From Erythrobacter donghaensis (lineage in GTDB: Bacteria; Pseudomonadota; Alphaproteobacteria; Sphingomonadales; Sphingomonadaceae): a DNA stretch of 64,000 bases. Both the position numbers and the translations under genes were made by a program. The stretch is from NCBI RefSeq assembly GCF_002155425.1, contig NZ_MUYG01000011.1:744001-808000 (forward strand), given 5' to 3'. The notes under the pieces were generated by a model. The model was given only the letters and a program-made list of their open reading frames with translations, had not been told where the DNA came from and made no database searches. This document shows positions 53,718 to 64,000 of the stretch, one piece after another. Positions within the stretch are counted from its first letter, which is position 1, and the number at the start of each line of letters is the position of its first letter.

Positions 53718-54044
53718 ATGCTCAAGGTCTCGGAGGATCTCTACACCTCCTTCGACGTGGCGGACTTCTATGCCTTCGTGTTCCGCCTGCTCGAGGAAAA
53801 GGCACGCCATCCCGATTACCGTGCCGCGCTCGATGATCGCGCGCGATGCCGGCGATTGTGGGAGGGCATGTACGATCCCCAAGCCGATCAGATGGAACTG
53901 GCGTTGCGCCACGCCCACGCGCTTGGCGCCGCCCTCCGGGGCGAGACCGGGCCGCCGCCGGGCGAGGACACCTCTCGCATGAAGACCGATCTCGACAATT
54001 GGGGCTTTTTCGCCTTTTCCGCCTTCGATGAGGACGAGTTGTGA
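53718..54044 (+). CDS. Small acidic protein, putative adaptor for downstream toxin
   Basis: Protein of 108 aa that I do not recognise: acidic and mostly helical, with DLYTSFDVADFYAFVFRLLEEKA and a C-terminus rich in aromatic and acidic residues (WGFFAFSAFDEDEL). ATG 53718 follows GGGGAGGGGAGAG. Its stop overlaps the GTG of the next gene (GTGA), so the products are made together. By position and size it could be a chaperone or adaptor for the toxin-like protein; that is inference. Confidence 0.7.
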   Translation: MLKVSEDLYTSFDVADFYAFVFRLLEEKARHPDYRAALDDRARCRRLWEGMYDPQADQMELALRHAHALGAALRGETGPPPGEDTSRMKTDLDNWGFFAFSAFDEDEL

Positions 54045-55330
54045 GCGGGCAGGGCGGCAGGGGGCGGCGGCGGGCCGGGCCGGTGCAATGCTGCCCGGAC
54101 CCTTGCGCCGATGCACGGGCCGACGATCAGACCCTGACCCGCGGCGCGCGGGATCTGGCGAGCGCCTATCAGAACGGATCGCTTGCCAACCAGCGCCCAG
54201 GGCGCCGGGCGCGCGGCGGGATGAACTGCGCCGCCGCCGCGCCGGAGATGCAGCAGGTCGCCAACCGGTTCGAACGCTATGGCAATGCGATCCCCAGCGC
54301 GCGCGCGGCCAATGATCTCAACCAGCTGGGCGACAGGGCCAATGCGCCGGTTACCGGCCCATGTCTTGAGCGTCTGCCGCTCGATGCAGATGCGCTTAAC
54401 CGCGAGCTCGGCATTCCGCCCGGCAGCCCCAACGCGATCACCCCTAATGATCTGCGCAACGACCAGACCGGCTATCGCGCGGCGATCTACCGCTCGCGCA
54501 CCGACGGGCGGTTGATCATGGTCTCGCGCGATACGCAGCCGAAATCGCTGGTCGACTGGAAGACCAATATTTTCAACGGTCAGGGGCAGGACACCGATCA
54601 GTATGCCGCTGCGCGGCGCCTGTCGACCAAGCTCAATGCCTCGGGCCAGCGGTTCGATATCGGCGGCTATTCCAAAGGGGGCGGGCTGGCGCAGGAGGCC
54701 GGGCTGCTCTCGCCCAATTCGCGGGTCTATGTGTTCAACAGTTCGGGCCTGCACGACGCCTCGCTGCGCCGCACCGGGCAGGCGAACTTCGCCTCCTTGC
54801 AGAGCCGCACCTCCTCGTTCAGCGCCGAGGGCGATTTCCTGACCTTCATGAACAACACGACGGATCCCGCGCGCGAGGTGCGCAATGCGCAATTCCTGCG
54901 CAATCACCTCGCCGGGGAAGCACCCGGATCGCTCAATCCGATGACGATCGAGTATCAGAACCCCGCCCATGCCGCGCTGCGCGCGATCGGCGGGCGCGGC
55001 AATGCCGATCTCGCCGCGCGCAAGGCCGCCGCTGACCGCGCCTTTCAGGCCGACCGGGGGCGGTTCCTCGAATCGGTCGATCAGATGATCGCAGGGGCCG
55101 CCGAAACGCCCGGTTTCGACCGGCTGTTTCCCCCGGTGAGGTCGTCCCGTCACGAGACCGTACCCAACTCGATGTCCTTCCTCGGCCGCACCACGGGGGC
55201 GAGGGAGGATGAGGCGCGGTTCGGCAAGCTGGTGCAGCACCAGATGTCGAACGTGCTGGGGCCGATGGAGAACCAGCTGGAGGCCGACCGGGCAGCCTTG
55301 CAGCAGTTTGTCAGAACGTGCGGATCATGA
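54041..55330 (+). CDS. Lipase-fold protein, candidate phospholipase toxin/effector
   Basis: Protein of 429 aa. The nucleophile-elbow-like GGYSKGGGLAQEAG has S211 in a GxSxG context, and the following SPNSRVYVFNSSGLHD matches the strand after the elbow in Mbeg1-like/DUF2974 lipases. The N-terminal QCCPDPC and arginine-rich segment recall the junctions of secreted or PAAR/Rhs-linked effectors, though no signal peptide is present. It is translationally coupled to the gene before (GTGA) and the ankyrin gene after (ATGA). Without a type VI secretion system in the window, effector status rests on context. Confidence 0.6.
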   Translation: MSGQGGRGRRRAGPVQCCPDPCADARADDQTLTRGARDLASAYQNGSLANQRPGRRARGGMNCAAAAPEMQQVANRFERYGNAIPSARAANDLNQLGDRANAPVTGPCLERLPLDADALNRELGIPPGSPNAITPNDLRNDQTGYRAAIYRSRTDGRLIMVSRDTQPKSLVDWKTNIFNGQGQDTDQYAAARRLSTKLNASGQRFDIGGYSKGGGLAQEAGLLSPNSRVYVFNSSGLHDASLRRTGQANFASLQSRTSSFSAEGDFLTFMNNTTDPAREVRNAQFLRNHLAGEAPGSLNPMTIEYQNPAHAALRAIGGRGNADLAARKAAADRAFQADRGRFLESVDQMIAGAAETPGFDRLFPPVRSSRHETVPNSMSFLGRTTGAREDEARFGKLVQHQMSNVLGPMENQLEADRAALQQFVRTCGS

Positions 55331-56082
55331 AGCTGGCATTGATCGCTGCCGGGCTGGCCCTCATCGGCGGCGCGGCGTGGTTTGCACAATATCGGGACGA
55401 GGAAGTGACAATGCAGTTCGAAGGCCAGAATGCCGTGCTTGAGCAGGCGATCATCGCGGATGATCCGCAGGCGGTCGCCGCCGCGCTTGCCGCCGGGGCC
55501 GATGTCAACGCGCAAGGCACGCTCGGCGTCACCCCGCTCGCTTTCGCGGTCGGCACTGGCAAGGGCCAAGCGGCGGCGGCGCTGGTCGCGGCGCGGGCCG
55601 ATCCCAATATCCCGGACACGGACGGCGACACGGCGATGACGCTGGCGGTGAACCGCTATGCGACCGATCCCGCGCTGCTCGAACTGGTGCTCGATGCGGG
55701 CGGCAATCCCAACGCCATGCGGCCTGACGGCGATCCGGTGATCGTGCGGTTCCTCAACGGCGCCAATCTCGAGGCGATCACGCTGATGCACGCGCGCGGG
55801 GCCAATCTCGATGCGATCGCCAACAACCAGCCGCTGGTGGTGTTCGCGGCCTATGGCGCGGACTGGGACGTGGTGTGGTACCTGATCACGCTGGGCGCCG
55901 ACCTCTCCGGCCAGCAGGCGCGCGACGGGCTGGTCGAGGCGTTCAAGGTCCCCGGCGCGACCCTGCCCGACAGCCCGCTGTGGGAGGACAAGGTGCGCGT
56001 CTACGAGCATCTGCGCGGGCTCGGGCTCGATCCGGTCCCGCCCGCGGGCTACGGCGAGCCGCGCGGCGAGACCTCGCCCTAA
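55327..56082 (+). CDS. Ankyrin-repeat protein with N-terminal membrane anchor, candidate immunity protein
   Basis: Protein of 251 aa. An N-terminal signal/anchor (MKLALIAAGLALIGGAAWFA) is followed by about five ankyrin repeats (e.g. DPQAVAAALAAGADVNAQGTLGVTPLAFAV, LLELVLDAGGNPNAM). The periplasmic location and tight coupling to a lipase-fold gene are the pattern of immunity proteins for phospholipase effectors. ATG 55327 overlaps the upstream stop; the GTG 9 bp earlier would add only three residues. It ends convergent with the next gene with a 4-bp overlap. Confidence 0.7.
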   Translation: MKLALIAAGLALIGGAAWFAQYRDEEVTMQFEGQNAVLEQAIIADDPQAVAAALAAGADVNAQGTLGVTPLAFAVGTGKGQAAAALVAARADPNIPDTDGDTAMTLAVNRYATDPALLELVLDAGGNPNAMRPDGDPVIVRFLNGANLEAITLMHARGANLDAIANNQPLVVFAAYGADWDVVWYLITLGADLSGQQARDGLVEAFKVPGATLPDSPLWEDKVRVYEHLRGLGLDPVPPAGYGEPRGETSP

Positions 56083-56663
56083 ACGTCCTCCGCCCCGTCC
56101 TCATCCTCGTCGGGCCAGCGCCCGGTGATCTCGTGGTGGATGCGGTCCCACAGCCAGTGCCCCCGGCGCACCATCCGCGAATCGACCATGTGCGCGTTCC
56201 TGTGCTGGAGCACCCAGCACAGCATCGCATTGGCCTGCGGATCATGCGCGCCCTGATGCAGCGCCCGCTCCAGCGCGCAATCCTCGAGCCTCAATCGCCC
56301 CCACTCGAGCGCCTCGTCCCACGCCCGCGCAAAGTCCTCCGCGCCGGGCCGCTCGCGCAGCTTGTAGAGCGCCTCGATACTCTTGCCGACCTTGGTCGCC
56401 GCCTGCTTGACGATCCCGGTCATCGCCAGCTGGTAGATGAAGGCGCGCTGCACATCGGGCAGAATCGAGTTCCCGCGCGGGTGCGGGTGGCAAAAGGGGA
56501 GGAAGTCGAGCACCGGATCGTCATCGGGAATGAGCATCTCGGTAAAGGCAACGCGCGAAGTCGCCTGCCGCGGATGCTTGCGTGTGTTGACGAGCAGCGG
56601 CCTGGCCGGCTCGGGCCGCGGATTGGCCGAGCGCTCGAAGGAAGGGGAGGGCTTGCGCGGCAT
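56079..56663 (-). CDS. Uncharacterised sphingomonad protein with HTH-like segment
   Basis: Protein of 194 aa. A disordered, basic N-terminus (about 35 residues) precedes FIYQLAMTGIVKQAATKVGKSIEALYKLRERPGAEDFARAWDEAL, which looks like a helix-turn-helix similar to those in phage terminase small subunits. An acidic tail (EDEDGAED) ends it. I recall such proteins as common in sphingomonads but have no function for them. Confidence 0.7.
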   Translation of the reverse strand: MPRKPSPSFERSANPRPEPARPLLVNTRKHPRQATSRVAFTEMLIPDDDPVLDFLPFCHPHPRGNSILPDVQRAFIYQLAMTGIVKQAATKVGKSIEALYKLRERPGAEDFARAWDEALEWGRLRLEDCALERALHQGAHDPQANAMLCWVLQHRNAHMVDSRMVRRGHWLWDRIHHEITGRWPDEDEDGAEDV

Positions 56664-57223
56664 GGGGCGAGGGGTGGCAGGTTTCGGCGGAGTAGGAAAA
56701 TTCGAAAGCCCCCAACGCTGCGTGTGGCGATGAACCGGCGCGTAGCGCCGCAAGCGCGACCGCGCGCCGCGCCTTATGGCGCGAAAGCCGAAGCGAAGCT
56801 GAACGAGCGAAGCGAGGACAACCAGCGCGGATGCGCTGCGCCCGGCGCCTGGATTCGTAGCCGAAGGCGGAGAAGGCGCGAAGCGTCAGCGCGCCAACAA
56901 AAAACTCCCGGAGCCACAACCCCTGCGTCCATCCCCCTGTCCGCCTCCCCGGGCTAGTCCCGGGCCCCCACTGTCTTCAGGTTCACACGAAGACACGAAG
57001 AGGGCGGCGCGCGGCACAAGAAGGGGGTTCACGCAGAGACCGCAGAGGAAAGGAGAGGCGCAGAGGGCGCGGTGCCCGCCGCCACCTCCACCGCGTCATG
57101 GTGAGGGGCCTCAACCCCCGCGTCCAACCCCGCCCTGCCGGTGGCACCCCCGCCGCCCCGCAGAGCGACCTTGATCGCGTGGAAGAGAGTGCCGAGCAGG
57201 TCGGGTTAGTCCTCGGCAGGCTC
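56664..57223. other. 560-bp intergenic region with repeats
   Basis: Contains hairpin element copy 3 (56731-56913) and, at about 56985-57060, degenerate direct repeats of the type CACGAAGA and CACGCAGAGACCGCAGAGG. The stretch 57080-57223 is featureless GC-rich sequence before the luxR stop. No gene is supported. Confidence 0.6.
56731..56913. repeat. Four-stem hairpin element, copy 3 (longest)
   Basis: Stems at 56736-56750 (A), 56754-56765 (B), 56769-56782 (C) and 56823-56838 (D), with CAAG after A and GAGCGAAGCGAGGA before D. After D it carries an extra hairpin-rich part (56839-56903) before the A-rich tail ACAAAAAAC. It has the same order as copies 1 and 2 with changed but still paired stems. 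Confidence 0.7.
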
Positions 57224-57955
57224 TCAAATTCTGATCAAGCCCAGTCGCAGGGCCTTTATCACGGCGCCAATCCGGTCGTGGCAGCTCAGCTTTGTATAGA
57301 TGCGGCGCATATAGGTGGCGACGGTGTCGGTGGATATGGCAAGGATCGTGGCGACATCGGTGTTGCTCTTGCCGCGTCCAACCCACGTCAACACTTCGCG
57401 TTCTCGATCAGACAGCGTGAGGATTTCGGCAGGGGCTTTGGTCAGTTCACATATTCGCTGATGGCCTGTCATCAACATGATGTGTAGCGCAAGAACGGTC
57501 GCGGAATCGGGCAGCGGCTGATTTAACGGAAAGCCGACTGCGACGAAGGCATTGTTGCCGTTCGGTCCCCATAGCGGAAAGCCATATCCTGAAGTCAGAC
57601 CGAAATCTCGCGTTTCTTTAACATATTCGATTTCGGCTTTGGTCAGTTTGCGGCTGCTGAGCGCGTCGTGCCATGTCATCGGCTTGCCTGTGCGCATGAT
57701 GATGTCGGGGCCGGGGTCGACCTGCATACGGCCGTTCTTCAGATACAGCTTTACCCATTCCTCCGGATAGCCGACGGAATAGACATCGGCTCCGGCGGTC
57801 GAGACTCCGCGAAACATGATTTCGGGATGATAGCTGAACTTGTCGCCGCCCTTTGCGAAGCAGCAGTGGCACATGGCATCAAGCACGCTCGCGACGCTTT
57901 CGGCGTCGAACAACCGGTTGAGAGTGTCGACATCAAAGCTGGCACCGCTATTCAT
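57224..57955 (-). CDS. LuxR family regulator with autoinducer-binding domain (solo)
   Basis: Regulator of 243 aa. The N-terminal autoinducer-binding domain has the W/Y/D pattern of acyl-homoserine-lactone receptors (SVGYPEEWVKLYLKNGRMQVDPG, MTWHDAL, GLTSGYGFPLWGPNG). The C-terminal LuxR helix-turn-helix is LSDREREVLTWVGRGKSNTDVATILAISTDTVATYMRRI. No luxI is nearby. GC content is lower than in neighbours, so recent transfer is possible. The next gene is a divergent MarR-like protein. Confidence 0.9.
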   Translation of the reverse strand: MNSGASFDVDTLNRLFDAESVASVLDAMCHCCFAKGGDKFSYHPEIMFRGVSTAGADVYSVGYPEEWVKLYLKNGRMQVDPGPDIIMRTGKPMTWHDALSSRKLTKAEIEYVKETRDFGLTSGYGFPLWGPNGNNAFVAVGFPLNQPLPDSATVLALHIMLMTGHQRICELTKAPAEILTLSDREREVLTWVGRGKSNTDVATILAISTDTVATYMRRIYTKLSCHDRIGAVIKALRLGLIRI

Positions 57956-58114
57956 TCTCAGTCTCCCGCTGCGATCGGGGGCTTATGAGAGCTCTTCAGT
58001 TTCCTCCGCTGCTCAAACTCTCGGACGAACAAGCCGTTGGAAATACCTTAACAGAAGTTTGTCATTCATCTAGGGGACAGGCTAAATTTCGGTTAACGCG
58101 GTAGCGCCGTGATC

Positions 58115-58669
58115 ATGGCAACCGACATCACATCTCTTTGCGACCGACTTCAAATGATCGCAACCTCGCTCCAGTCCGCTGGGACAGCCCGGTTATGCGG
58201 GTGCACGCCTGCGTTCACTTTGCCGCCGGCGAATGATGAAAGTCGGACCATCGATGAGACACCGCAGCGAATCTCATGTGTCGCCGCGGTGCACGAGCCT
58301 GCGGATCGCACAGCCGGGTCATCTGGCGTGGCGTTCGTCGAGGCGATTTTGGTGGCGAGGGCGCGCCGCCGCACGCTGCTTGACCAAGATCTTCTGTTCG
58401 ATCCGGCTTGGTCGATGCTGATTGATCTCTACCGCGCAGCATTGCTTGGTAAATCGCTATCGGTGACGGCAGTCATGATTGGCAGCGGAGTGCCTGACAC
58501 CACAGCTCTGCGGTATCTGCGTATCCTCGAGGAGCGTGGTTATGTCGAGCGTTTCCCCGACAAGAACGACCGGCGTCGCATTCATGTGAGGCTCAGCCCG
58601 CAAAAGTTTATGGAGATGGCGGACTATTTCAGATCGACTCATGCTGCGCTGTCGGCTCAAACATTCTGA
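58115..58669 (+). CDS. MarR-like winged-helix protein
   Basis: Protein of about 184 aa. The C-terminal half has a winged helix (LDQDLLFDPAWSMLIDLYRAALLGKSLSVTAVMIGSG and ALRYLRILEERGYVERFPDKNDRRRIHVRLS) like MarR regulators that also appear as stress- or prophage-linked DNA-binding proteins. The N-terminal about 75 residues contain three cysteines and no known fold. ATG 58115 and GTG 58109 are both possible starts; neither has a good ribosome binding site. It is divergent from luxR. Confidence 0.7.
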   Translation: MATDITSLCDRLQMIATSLQSAGTARLCGCTPAFTLPPANDESRTIDETPQRISCVAAVHEPADRTAGSSGVAFVEAILVARARRRTLLDQDLLFDPAWSMLIDLYRAALLGKSLSVTAVMIGSGVPDTTALRYLRILEERGYVERFPDKNDRRRIHVRLSPQKFMEMADYFRSTHAALSAQTF

Positions 58670-58732
58670 CCCCGGATCGGATTGCGGTGCCTTGTGCCCG
58701 CTCGAGATCTTGCTGCCCCTGACGTGTCACCC

Positions 58733-58761
58733 TTGACCCCCAACCCAAACCCGCCTAAGGG
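58733..58761 (+). promoter_or_regulatory. str operon promoter (rpsL)
   Basis: TTGACC (58733-58738), 17 bp, TAAGGG (58756-58761), followed by CGCGCATCC. The S10 promoter at 63703 has the same spacing and the same CGCGCATCC after its -10, which supports both. The GC-rich discriminator suits stringent control. Confidence 0.65.
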
Positions 58762-58909
58762 CGCGCATCCTTCGTAGGCAACCCCTGCGAAAGCGAGCTG
58801 AACATTGGCGGCCCCGTCTCTCTCCAGCAGAGGGGCAGCCGTCAAAGTAACCCGGTGGCCGAAGGGCCTGACCATGTGGGTGGAGCGTTTCGGCTTGTCG
58901 ACTTTGCGA

Positions 58910-58986
58910 ATCCCCGCGCAGGCGGGGATCTCGTGCCGAAAGCGGTATCGCCTGAGGCTTGAGGCCCCCGCCTGCGCGGGGGATCA
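58910..58986. repeat. BIME-like pair of GCGCAGGC palindromes
   Basis: ATCCCCGCGCAGGCGGGGAT at 58910-58929 and its near mirror CCCCCGCCTGCGCGGGGGAT at 58965-58984 form an inverted pair 35 bp apart in the rpsL leader. The core resembles the repeats around the GIY-YIG gene. Confidence 0.75.
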
Positions 58987-59071
58987 CAAAGGTTTCGGCG
59001 AGGCAACTCTCTCTCCCCCCATCGTCCGGCACCCGTGTCACCCCTCATACGGTGAAGAGAGAAAGTCTTAC

Positions 59072-59443
59072 ATGCCGACGATCAACCAGCTGGTCCGCAA
59101 GGGCCGCGTTCCGCAGAAGGCCAAGTCTAAGGTCCCTGCGATGGAACAGAACCCGCAGAAGCGCGGTGTCTGCACCCGCGTTTACACGACGACCCCGAAG
59201 AAGCCGAACTCGGCGCTGCGCAAGGTGGCCAAGGTTCGCCTGACCAACCAGCGCGAGGTCATCTCCTACATCCCCGGCGAAGGCCACAACCTGCAGGAGC
59301 ACTCGGTTGTCCTGATCCGCGGCGGGCGTGTGCGCGACCTTCCCGGCGTGCGCTACCACGTCCTTCGCGGCGTGCTCGACACGCAGGGCGTGAAGGATCG
59401 CAAGCAGTCGCGCTCGAAGTACGGCGCCAAGCGGCCCAAATAA
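59072..59443 (+). CDS. rpsL: 30S ribosomal protein S12
   Basis: Decoding-centre protein of 123 aa. It is nearly invariant, with [11 protein letters not shown] at the start, [19 protein letters not shown] (streptomycin-region lysine 43 context, wild-type K) and [34 protein letters not shown]. First gene of the str operon. Confidence 0.99.
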   Translation: MPTINQLVRKGRVPQKAKSKVPAMEQNPQKRGVCTRVYTTTPKKPNSALRKVAKVRLTNQREVISYIPGEGHNLQEHSVVLIRGGRVRDLPGVRYHVLRGVLDTQGVKDRKQSRSKYGAKRPK

Positions 59444-59456
59444 TCGGTTTTTGTGC

Positions 59457-59529
59457 GCTCCCGCGAAGGCGGGAGCCTCCCGCCGCAGGCGACACGCCAG
59501 CGGCCCGAGGTCCCCGCCTTCGCGGGGAC
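59457..59529. repeat. BIME-like pair between rpsL and rpsG
   Basis: GCTCCCGCGAAGGCGGGAGC (59457-59476) and GTCCCCGCCTTCGCGGGGAC (59510-59529) are mirrored hairpins in the 111-bp gap within the str operon. They share the GCGNAGGC core of the GIY-YIG-flanking repeats. Confidence 0.8.
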
Positions 59530-59554
59530 GCGCTTCAGAGAAGGAAGAAGTGCA

Positions 59555-60025
59555 ATGTCACGTCGTCGTCGTCCCGAAAAGCGGGTCATCCTGCCCGATC
59601 CCCAGTACGGGGATCAGATCCTGTCGAAGTTCATGAACAACCTCATGCTCGACGGTAAGAAGGCTGTTGCCGAGAAGATCGTCTATGGCGCGCTCGAAAC
59701 GGTGGAAGCGAAGGCCAAGGCCGATCCGATCCAGCTGTTCCATGATGCGCTCAACAATGTGAAGCCGCAGGTCGAAGTGCGCAGCCGCCGTGTCGGTGGT
59801 GCGACCTATCAGGTGCCGGTCGAGGTTCGCCCCGAGCGTGCCCAGGCGCTCGCGATCCGCTGGCTGATCACCGCCGCGCGCGGTCGTCCCGAAACCACGA
59901 TGGCCGCGCGGCTGTCGGGTGAGCTGCTCGATGCGGCCAACAACCGCGGCAATGCGGTGAAGAAGCGCGAAGACACGCACCGCATGGCGGATGCGAACCG
60001 CGCCTTCTCGCACTACCGCTGGTAA
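59555..60025 (+). CDS. rpsG: 30S ribosomal protein S7
   Basis: Primary 16S rRNA-binding protein of 156 aa: [19 protein letters not shown] at the start, [26 protein letters not shown] and the C-terminal [30 protein letters not shown] lies about 8 bp before the start. It would be the likely translational repressor of the operon, as in other bacteria. Confidence 0.99.
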   Translation: MSRRRRPEKRVILPDPQYGDQILSKFMNNLMLDGKKAVAEKIVYGALETVEAKAKADPIQLFHDALNNVKPQVEVRSRRVGGATYQVPVEVRPERAQALAIRWLITAARGRPETTMAARLSGELLDAANNRGNAVKKREDTHRMADANRAFSHYRW

Positions 60026-60137
60026 AACGCTCGGATTGTGGGCAGCCGGGGGGCAGGGTCTTCCGGCTGTCACAATCTTCCCTATATGGGGCCTAGTCCG
60101 CGACCCGGCGGCCCCCCTCACGATCAAGGAACCTGAT

Positions 60138-62270
<2,133 letters not shown>

Positions 62271-62364
62271 GCCGATTGATCGGTCTAGGGGCGGCGCCTG
62301 ATTCAGCGGGCGCTGCCGTTCTCCCGCGAACACATCAATTCATCCAAGAAGGTACACCAGAGAA

Positions 62365-63555
62365 ATGGCTAAGGAAAAGTTCCAGCGGAATAAGCCGCAC
62401 TGCAACATCGGCACCATCGGTCACGTTGACCATGGCAAGACCACGCTGACCGCGGCGATCACCAAGGTGATGGCTGAAACCTACGGCGGCGCCGCCGTGG
62501 ACTTCGCCAACATCGACAAGGCTCCGGAAGAGCGTGAGCGCGGCATCACCATCTCGACCGCGCACGTCGAGTACGAATCGGCTGCCCGTCACTACGCGCA
62601 CGTCGATTGCCCGGGTCACGCCGACTACGTGAAGAACATGATCACCGGTGCCGCCCAGATGGACGGCGCGATCCTGGTCGTGAACGCTGCTGACGGCCCG
62701 ATGCCCCAGACCCGTGAGCACATCCTGCTCGCCCGTCAGGTCGGCGTGCCGGCTCTGGTCGTGTACATGAACAAGGTCGACCAGGTTGACGACGAGGAAA
62801 TCCTCGAGCTCGTCGAACTGGAAGTGCGCGAGCTGCTCAGCTCGTACGACTTCGACGGTGACAACATTCCGATCATCAAGGGTTCGGCTCTGGCCGCTCT
62901 CGAAGGCCGCGATGACGCCATCGGCAAGGAATCGGTGATTGCCCTGATCGAAGCCGTCGACAGCTTCATCCCGCAGCCCGACCGTCCGGTCGACAAGCCG
63001 TTCCTGATGCCGATCGAAGACGTGTTCTCGATCTCGGGTCGCGGCACCGTGGTGACCGGCCGTATCGAAACCGGCATCGTCAACGTTGGTGACGAAGTCG
63101 AAATCGTCGGCATCAAGGACACCCGCAAGACCACCGTCACCGGCGTGGAAATGTTCCGCAAGCTGCTCGATCGCGGTGAAGCTGGCGACAACGTCGGCGC
63201 CCTGATCCGCGGCGTCGCCCGTGAAGAGGTCGAGCGTGGCCAGGTTCTCTGCAAGCCCGGTTCGGTCAGCCCGCACACCGAGTTCAGCGCCGAAGTCTAC
63301 GTGCTGTCGAAGGACGAAGGTGGCCGTCACACGCCGTTCTTCGCCAACTACCGCCCGCAGTTCTACTTCCGCACCACCGACGTGACCGGCGAAGTGATCC
63401 TTCCCGAAGGCACCGAAATGGTGATGCCGGGCGACAACGTGACCATCGGCGTCAAGCTGATCGCACCGATCGCCATGGACGAAGGTCTGCGCTTCGCGAT
63501 CCGCGAAGGCGGACGCACCGTGGGTTCGGGCGTCGTTGCCAAGATCACCAAGTAA
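62365..63555 (+). CDS. tuf: Elongation factor Tu
   Basis: Aminoacyl-tRNA carrier GTPase of 396 aa: [40 protein letters not shown] and [10 protein letters not shown] are intact, with C-terminal VAKITK. It is separated from fusA by 94 bp, within which a weak hairpin (GGCGGCGCC/GGGCGCTGCC) lies. Codon use looks more biased than in most neighbours, as expected for a highly expressed gene. Confidence 0.99.
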   Translation: MAKEKFQRNKPHCNIGTIGHVDHGKTTLTAAITKVMAETYGGAAVDFANIDKAPEERERGITISTAHVEYESAARHYAHVDCPGHADYVKNMITGAAQMDGAILVVNAADGPMPQTREHILLARQVGVPALVVYMNKVDQVDDEEILELVELEVRELLSSYDFDGDNIPIIKGSALAALEGRDDAIGKESVIALIEAVDSFIPQPDRPVDKPFLMPIEDVFSISGRGTVVTGRIETGIVNVGDEVEIVGIKDTRKTTVTGVEMFRKLLDRGEAGDNVGALIRGVAREEVERGQVLCKPGSVSPHTEFSAEVYVLSKDEGGRHTPFFANYRPQFYFRTTDVTGEVILPEGTEMVMPGDNVTIGVKLIAPIAMDEGLRFAIREGGRTVGSGVVAKITK

Positions 63556-63593
63556 GGTTCTGCTCCCTTTCGGAGCGTAACTGAACGCTTTGA

Positions 63594-63627
63594 GGCCCGG
63601 CGCTCCTACGAGCCGCCGGGCCTTTTT
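63594..63627 (+). terminator. Intrinsic terminator after tuf
   Basis: GGCCCGGCG pairs perfectly with CGCCGGGCC across an 11-base loop, followed by TTTTT. It ends the str operon 38 bp after tuf. Confidence 0.93.
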
Positions 63628-63702
63628 GCGTTAGGGTAGGGGGCTCCGGCCCGGGATCGGCGCGGTCGTTTCACGGTCACGCAATTTCCTTAAGCTTGCC
63701 CC

Positions 63703-63731
63703 TTGCCAGAATCCAACACGCCCCGTATAGG
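63703..63731 (+). promoter_or_regulatory. S10 operon promoter (rpsJ)
   Basis: TTGCCA (63703-63708), 17 bp, TATAGG (63726-63731), followed by CGCGCATCC exactly as at the str promoter. The start is about 150 bp before rpsJ, giving a long leader. Confidence 0.75.
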
Positions 63732-63780
63732 CGCGCATCCCCGGACGAGATTCGTCTCCAAGGGCACGAGTTTTGAGGAA

Positions 63781-63830
63781 GGCCGCCCGCTCTCGGGAAA
63801 CCGGAAGGACGCGGGGCGGTCTTTGTTTTT
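63781..63830 (+). terminator. Candidate attenuator in the S10 leader
   Basis: CCGCCCGC can pair with GCGGGGCGG (one bulged G) and is followed by TCTTTGTTTTT. A terminator structure between promoter and rpsJ suggests attenuation, as known for the E. coli S10 leader via L4, but the sequence differs and the loop is long. Function is inferred. Confidence 0.5.
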
Positions 63831-63884
63831 GGGAAATGCCGGGCAACCGGCTGCTCCTTGGCTCTTTCGCATCGGTAGTAGGAC

Positions 63885-64000
63885 ATGGAAGCTCAGAATA
63901 TCCGTATTCGCCTCAAGGCGTTTGACCACCGCGTTCTCGACCAGGCCACTGGTGAGATCGCTGATACGGCCCGCCGCACCGGCGCGCTTATTCGCGGCCC
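63885..64000 (+). CDS. rpsJ: 30S ribosomal protein S10, 3' end outside window
   Basis: First 38 codons of S10: [20 protein letters not shown] matches the conserved start. It opens the S10 operon and continues past the end of the window. Confidence 0.97.
   Translation, partial: MEAQNIRIRLKAFDHRVLDQATGEIADTARRTGALIRG

Larger units (their letters stand above)
58670..59071. other. 402-bp leader of the str operon
   Basis: Holds the promoter at 58733-58761, a long untranslated leader of about 300 bp, and a pair of mirrored GCGCAGGCGGGG palindromes (58910-58986). No gene is supported. Confidence 0.6.

Noticed and set aside
56985-57060. CACGAAGA/CGCAGAG stretch as a CRISPR or tandem array
   Set aside because: Units are short, unequal and without spacers; it looks like a dispersed intergenic repeat remnant.
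59401-59460. Terminator between rpsL and rpsG
   Set aside because: The hairpins there lack a following T tract and the genes are part of one operon, so they are treated as repeats.

Overview
The window is GC-rich alphaproteobacterial DNA. It most likely comes from a sphingomonad of the Erythrobacteraceae type. The grounds are two large TonB-dependent receptors, a beta-glucan utilisation cluster, paired DUF1501/DUF1800 proteins, LuxR solos, and the order rpsL-rpsG-fusA-tuf-rpsJ at the right end. Genus is an inference. No rRNA, tRNA, CRISPR array, insertion sequence or prophage was found.

Layout. 1-8887: a laminarin/beta-glucan locus with a 5'-truncated TonB receptor, GH16 endoglucanase, LacI regulator, MFS transporter and GH3 lipoprotein, with a LacI-type operator before GH3. 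8884-13631: DUF1800/DUF1501 exported pair and an alkylsulfatase. 13833-18057: a possible dehydrogenase-fold pseudoenzyme with an ArsR regulator, converging on an ArsR/beta-carbonic anhydrase/SulP operon. 18260-24898: two acyl-CoA dehydrogenases (the second like methylsuccinyl-CoA dehydrogenase) around a second TonB receptor. 24899-30752: response regulator, phosphatase, trxB, two MAPEG proteins, a LuxR solo and an ScfR-like regulator with TTTGCAAA operators. 30801-36217: a LysR/pirin/azoreductase quinone-type cluster and an ilvE-to-GST operon.

36218-43103: lipoproteins, tlyA, tspO, ubiK, recO, leuB and a GT2-GtrA fusion, interrupted by repeats. These include a GIY-YIG nuclease gene between 28-bp inverted repeats and two copies of a four-stem hairpin element. 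An 18-codon ORF with an exceptionally strong ribosome binding site and its own terminator lies upstream of ilvE. 43108-53604: housekeeping genes (GT39, TetR with twin operators, metZ, S9 peptidase, vanX-like, apaG, LysR), a lower-GC Imm50-like gene, and a gene bracketed by an 80-bp direct repeat of the vanX 3' end. 53718-56082: three overlapping genes that look like adaptor, lipase-fold toxin and ankyrin immunity protein. 57224-64000: a LuxR solo, a MarR-like protein, then the str operon, tuf and the start of the S10 operon.

The best candidates for undescribed biology are the GIY-YIG/inverted-repeat unit and its solo relatives inside the str operon, the four-stem hairpin family whose stems differ in sequence but keep pairing, the toxin/immunity trio, and the tiny ORF with the extended Shine-Dalgarno. 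All functional statements are from reading sequence alone; no database search was run.
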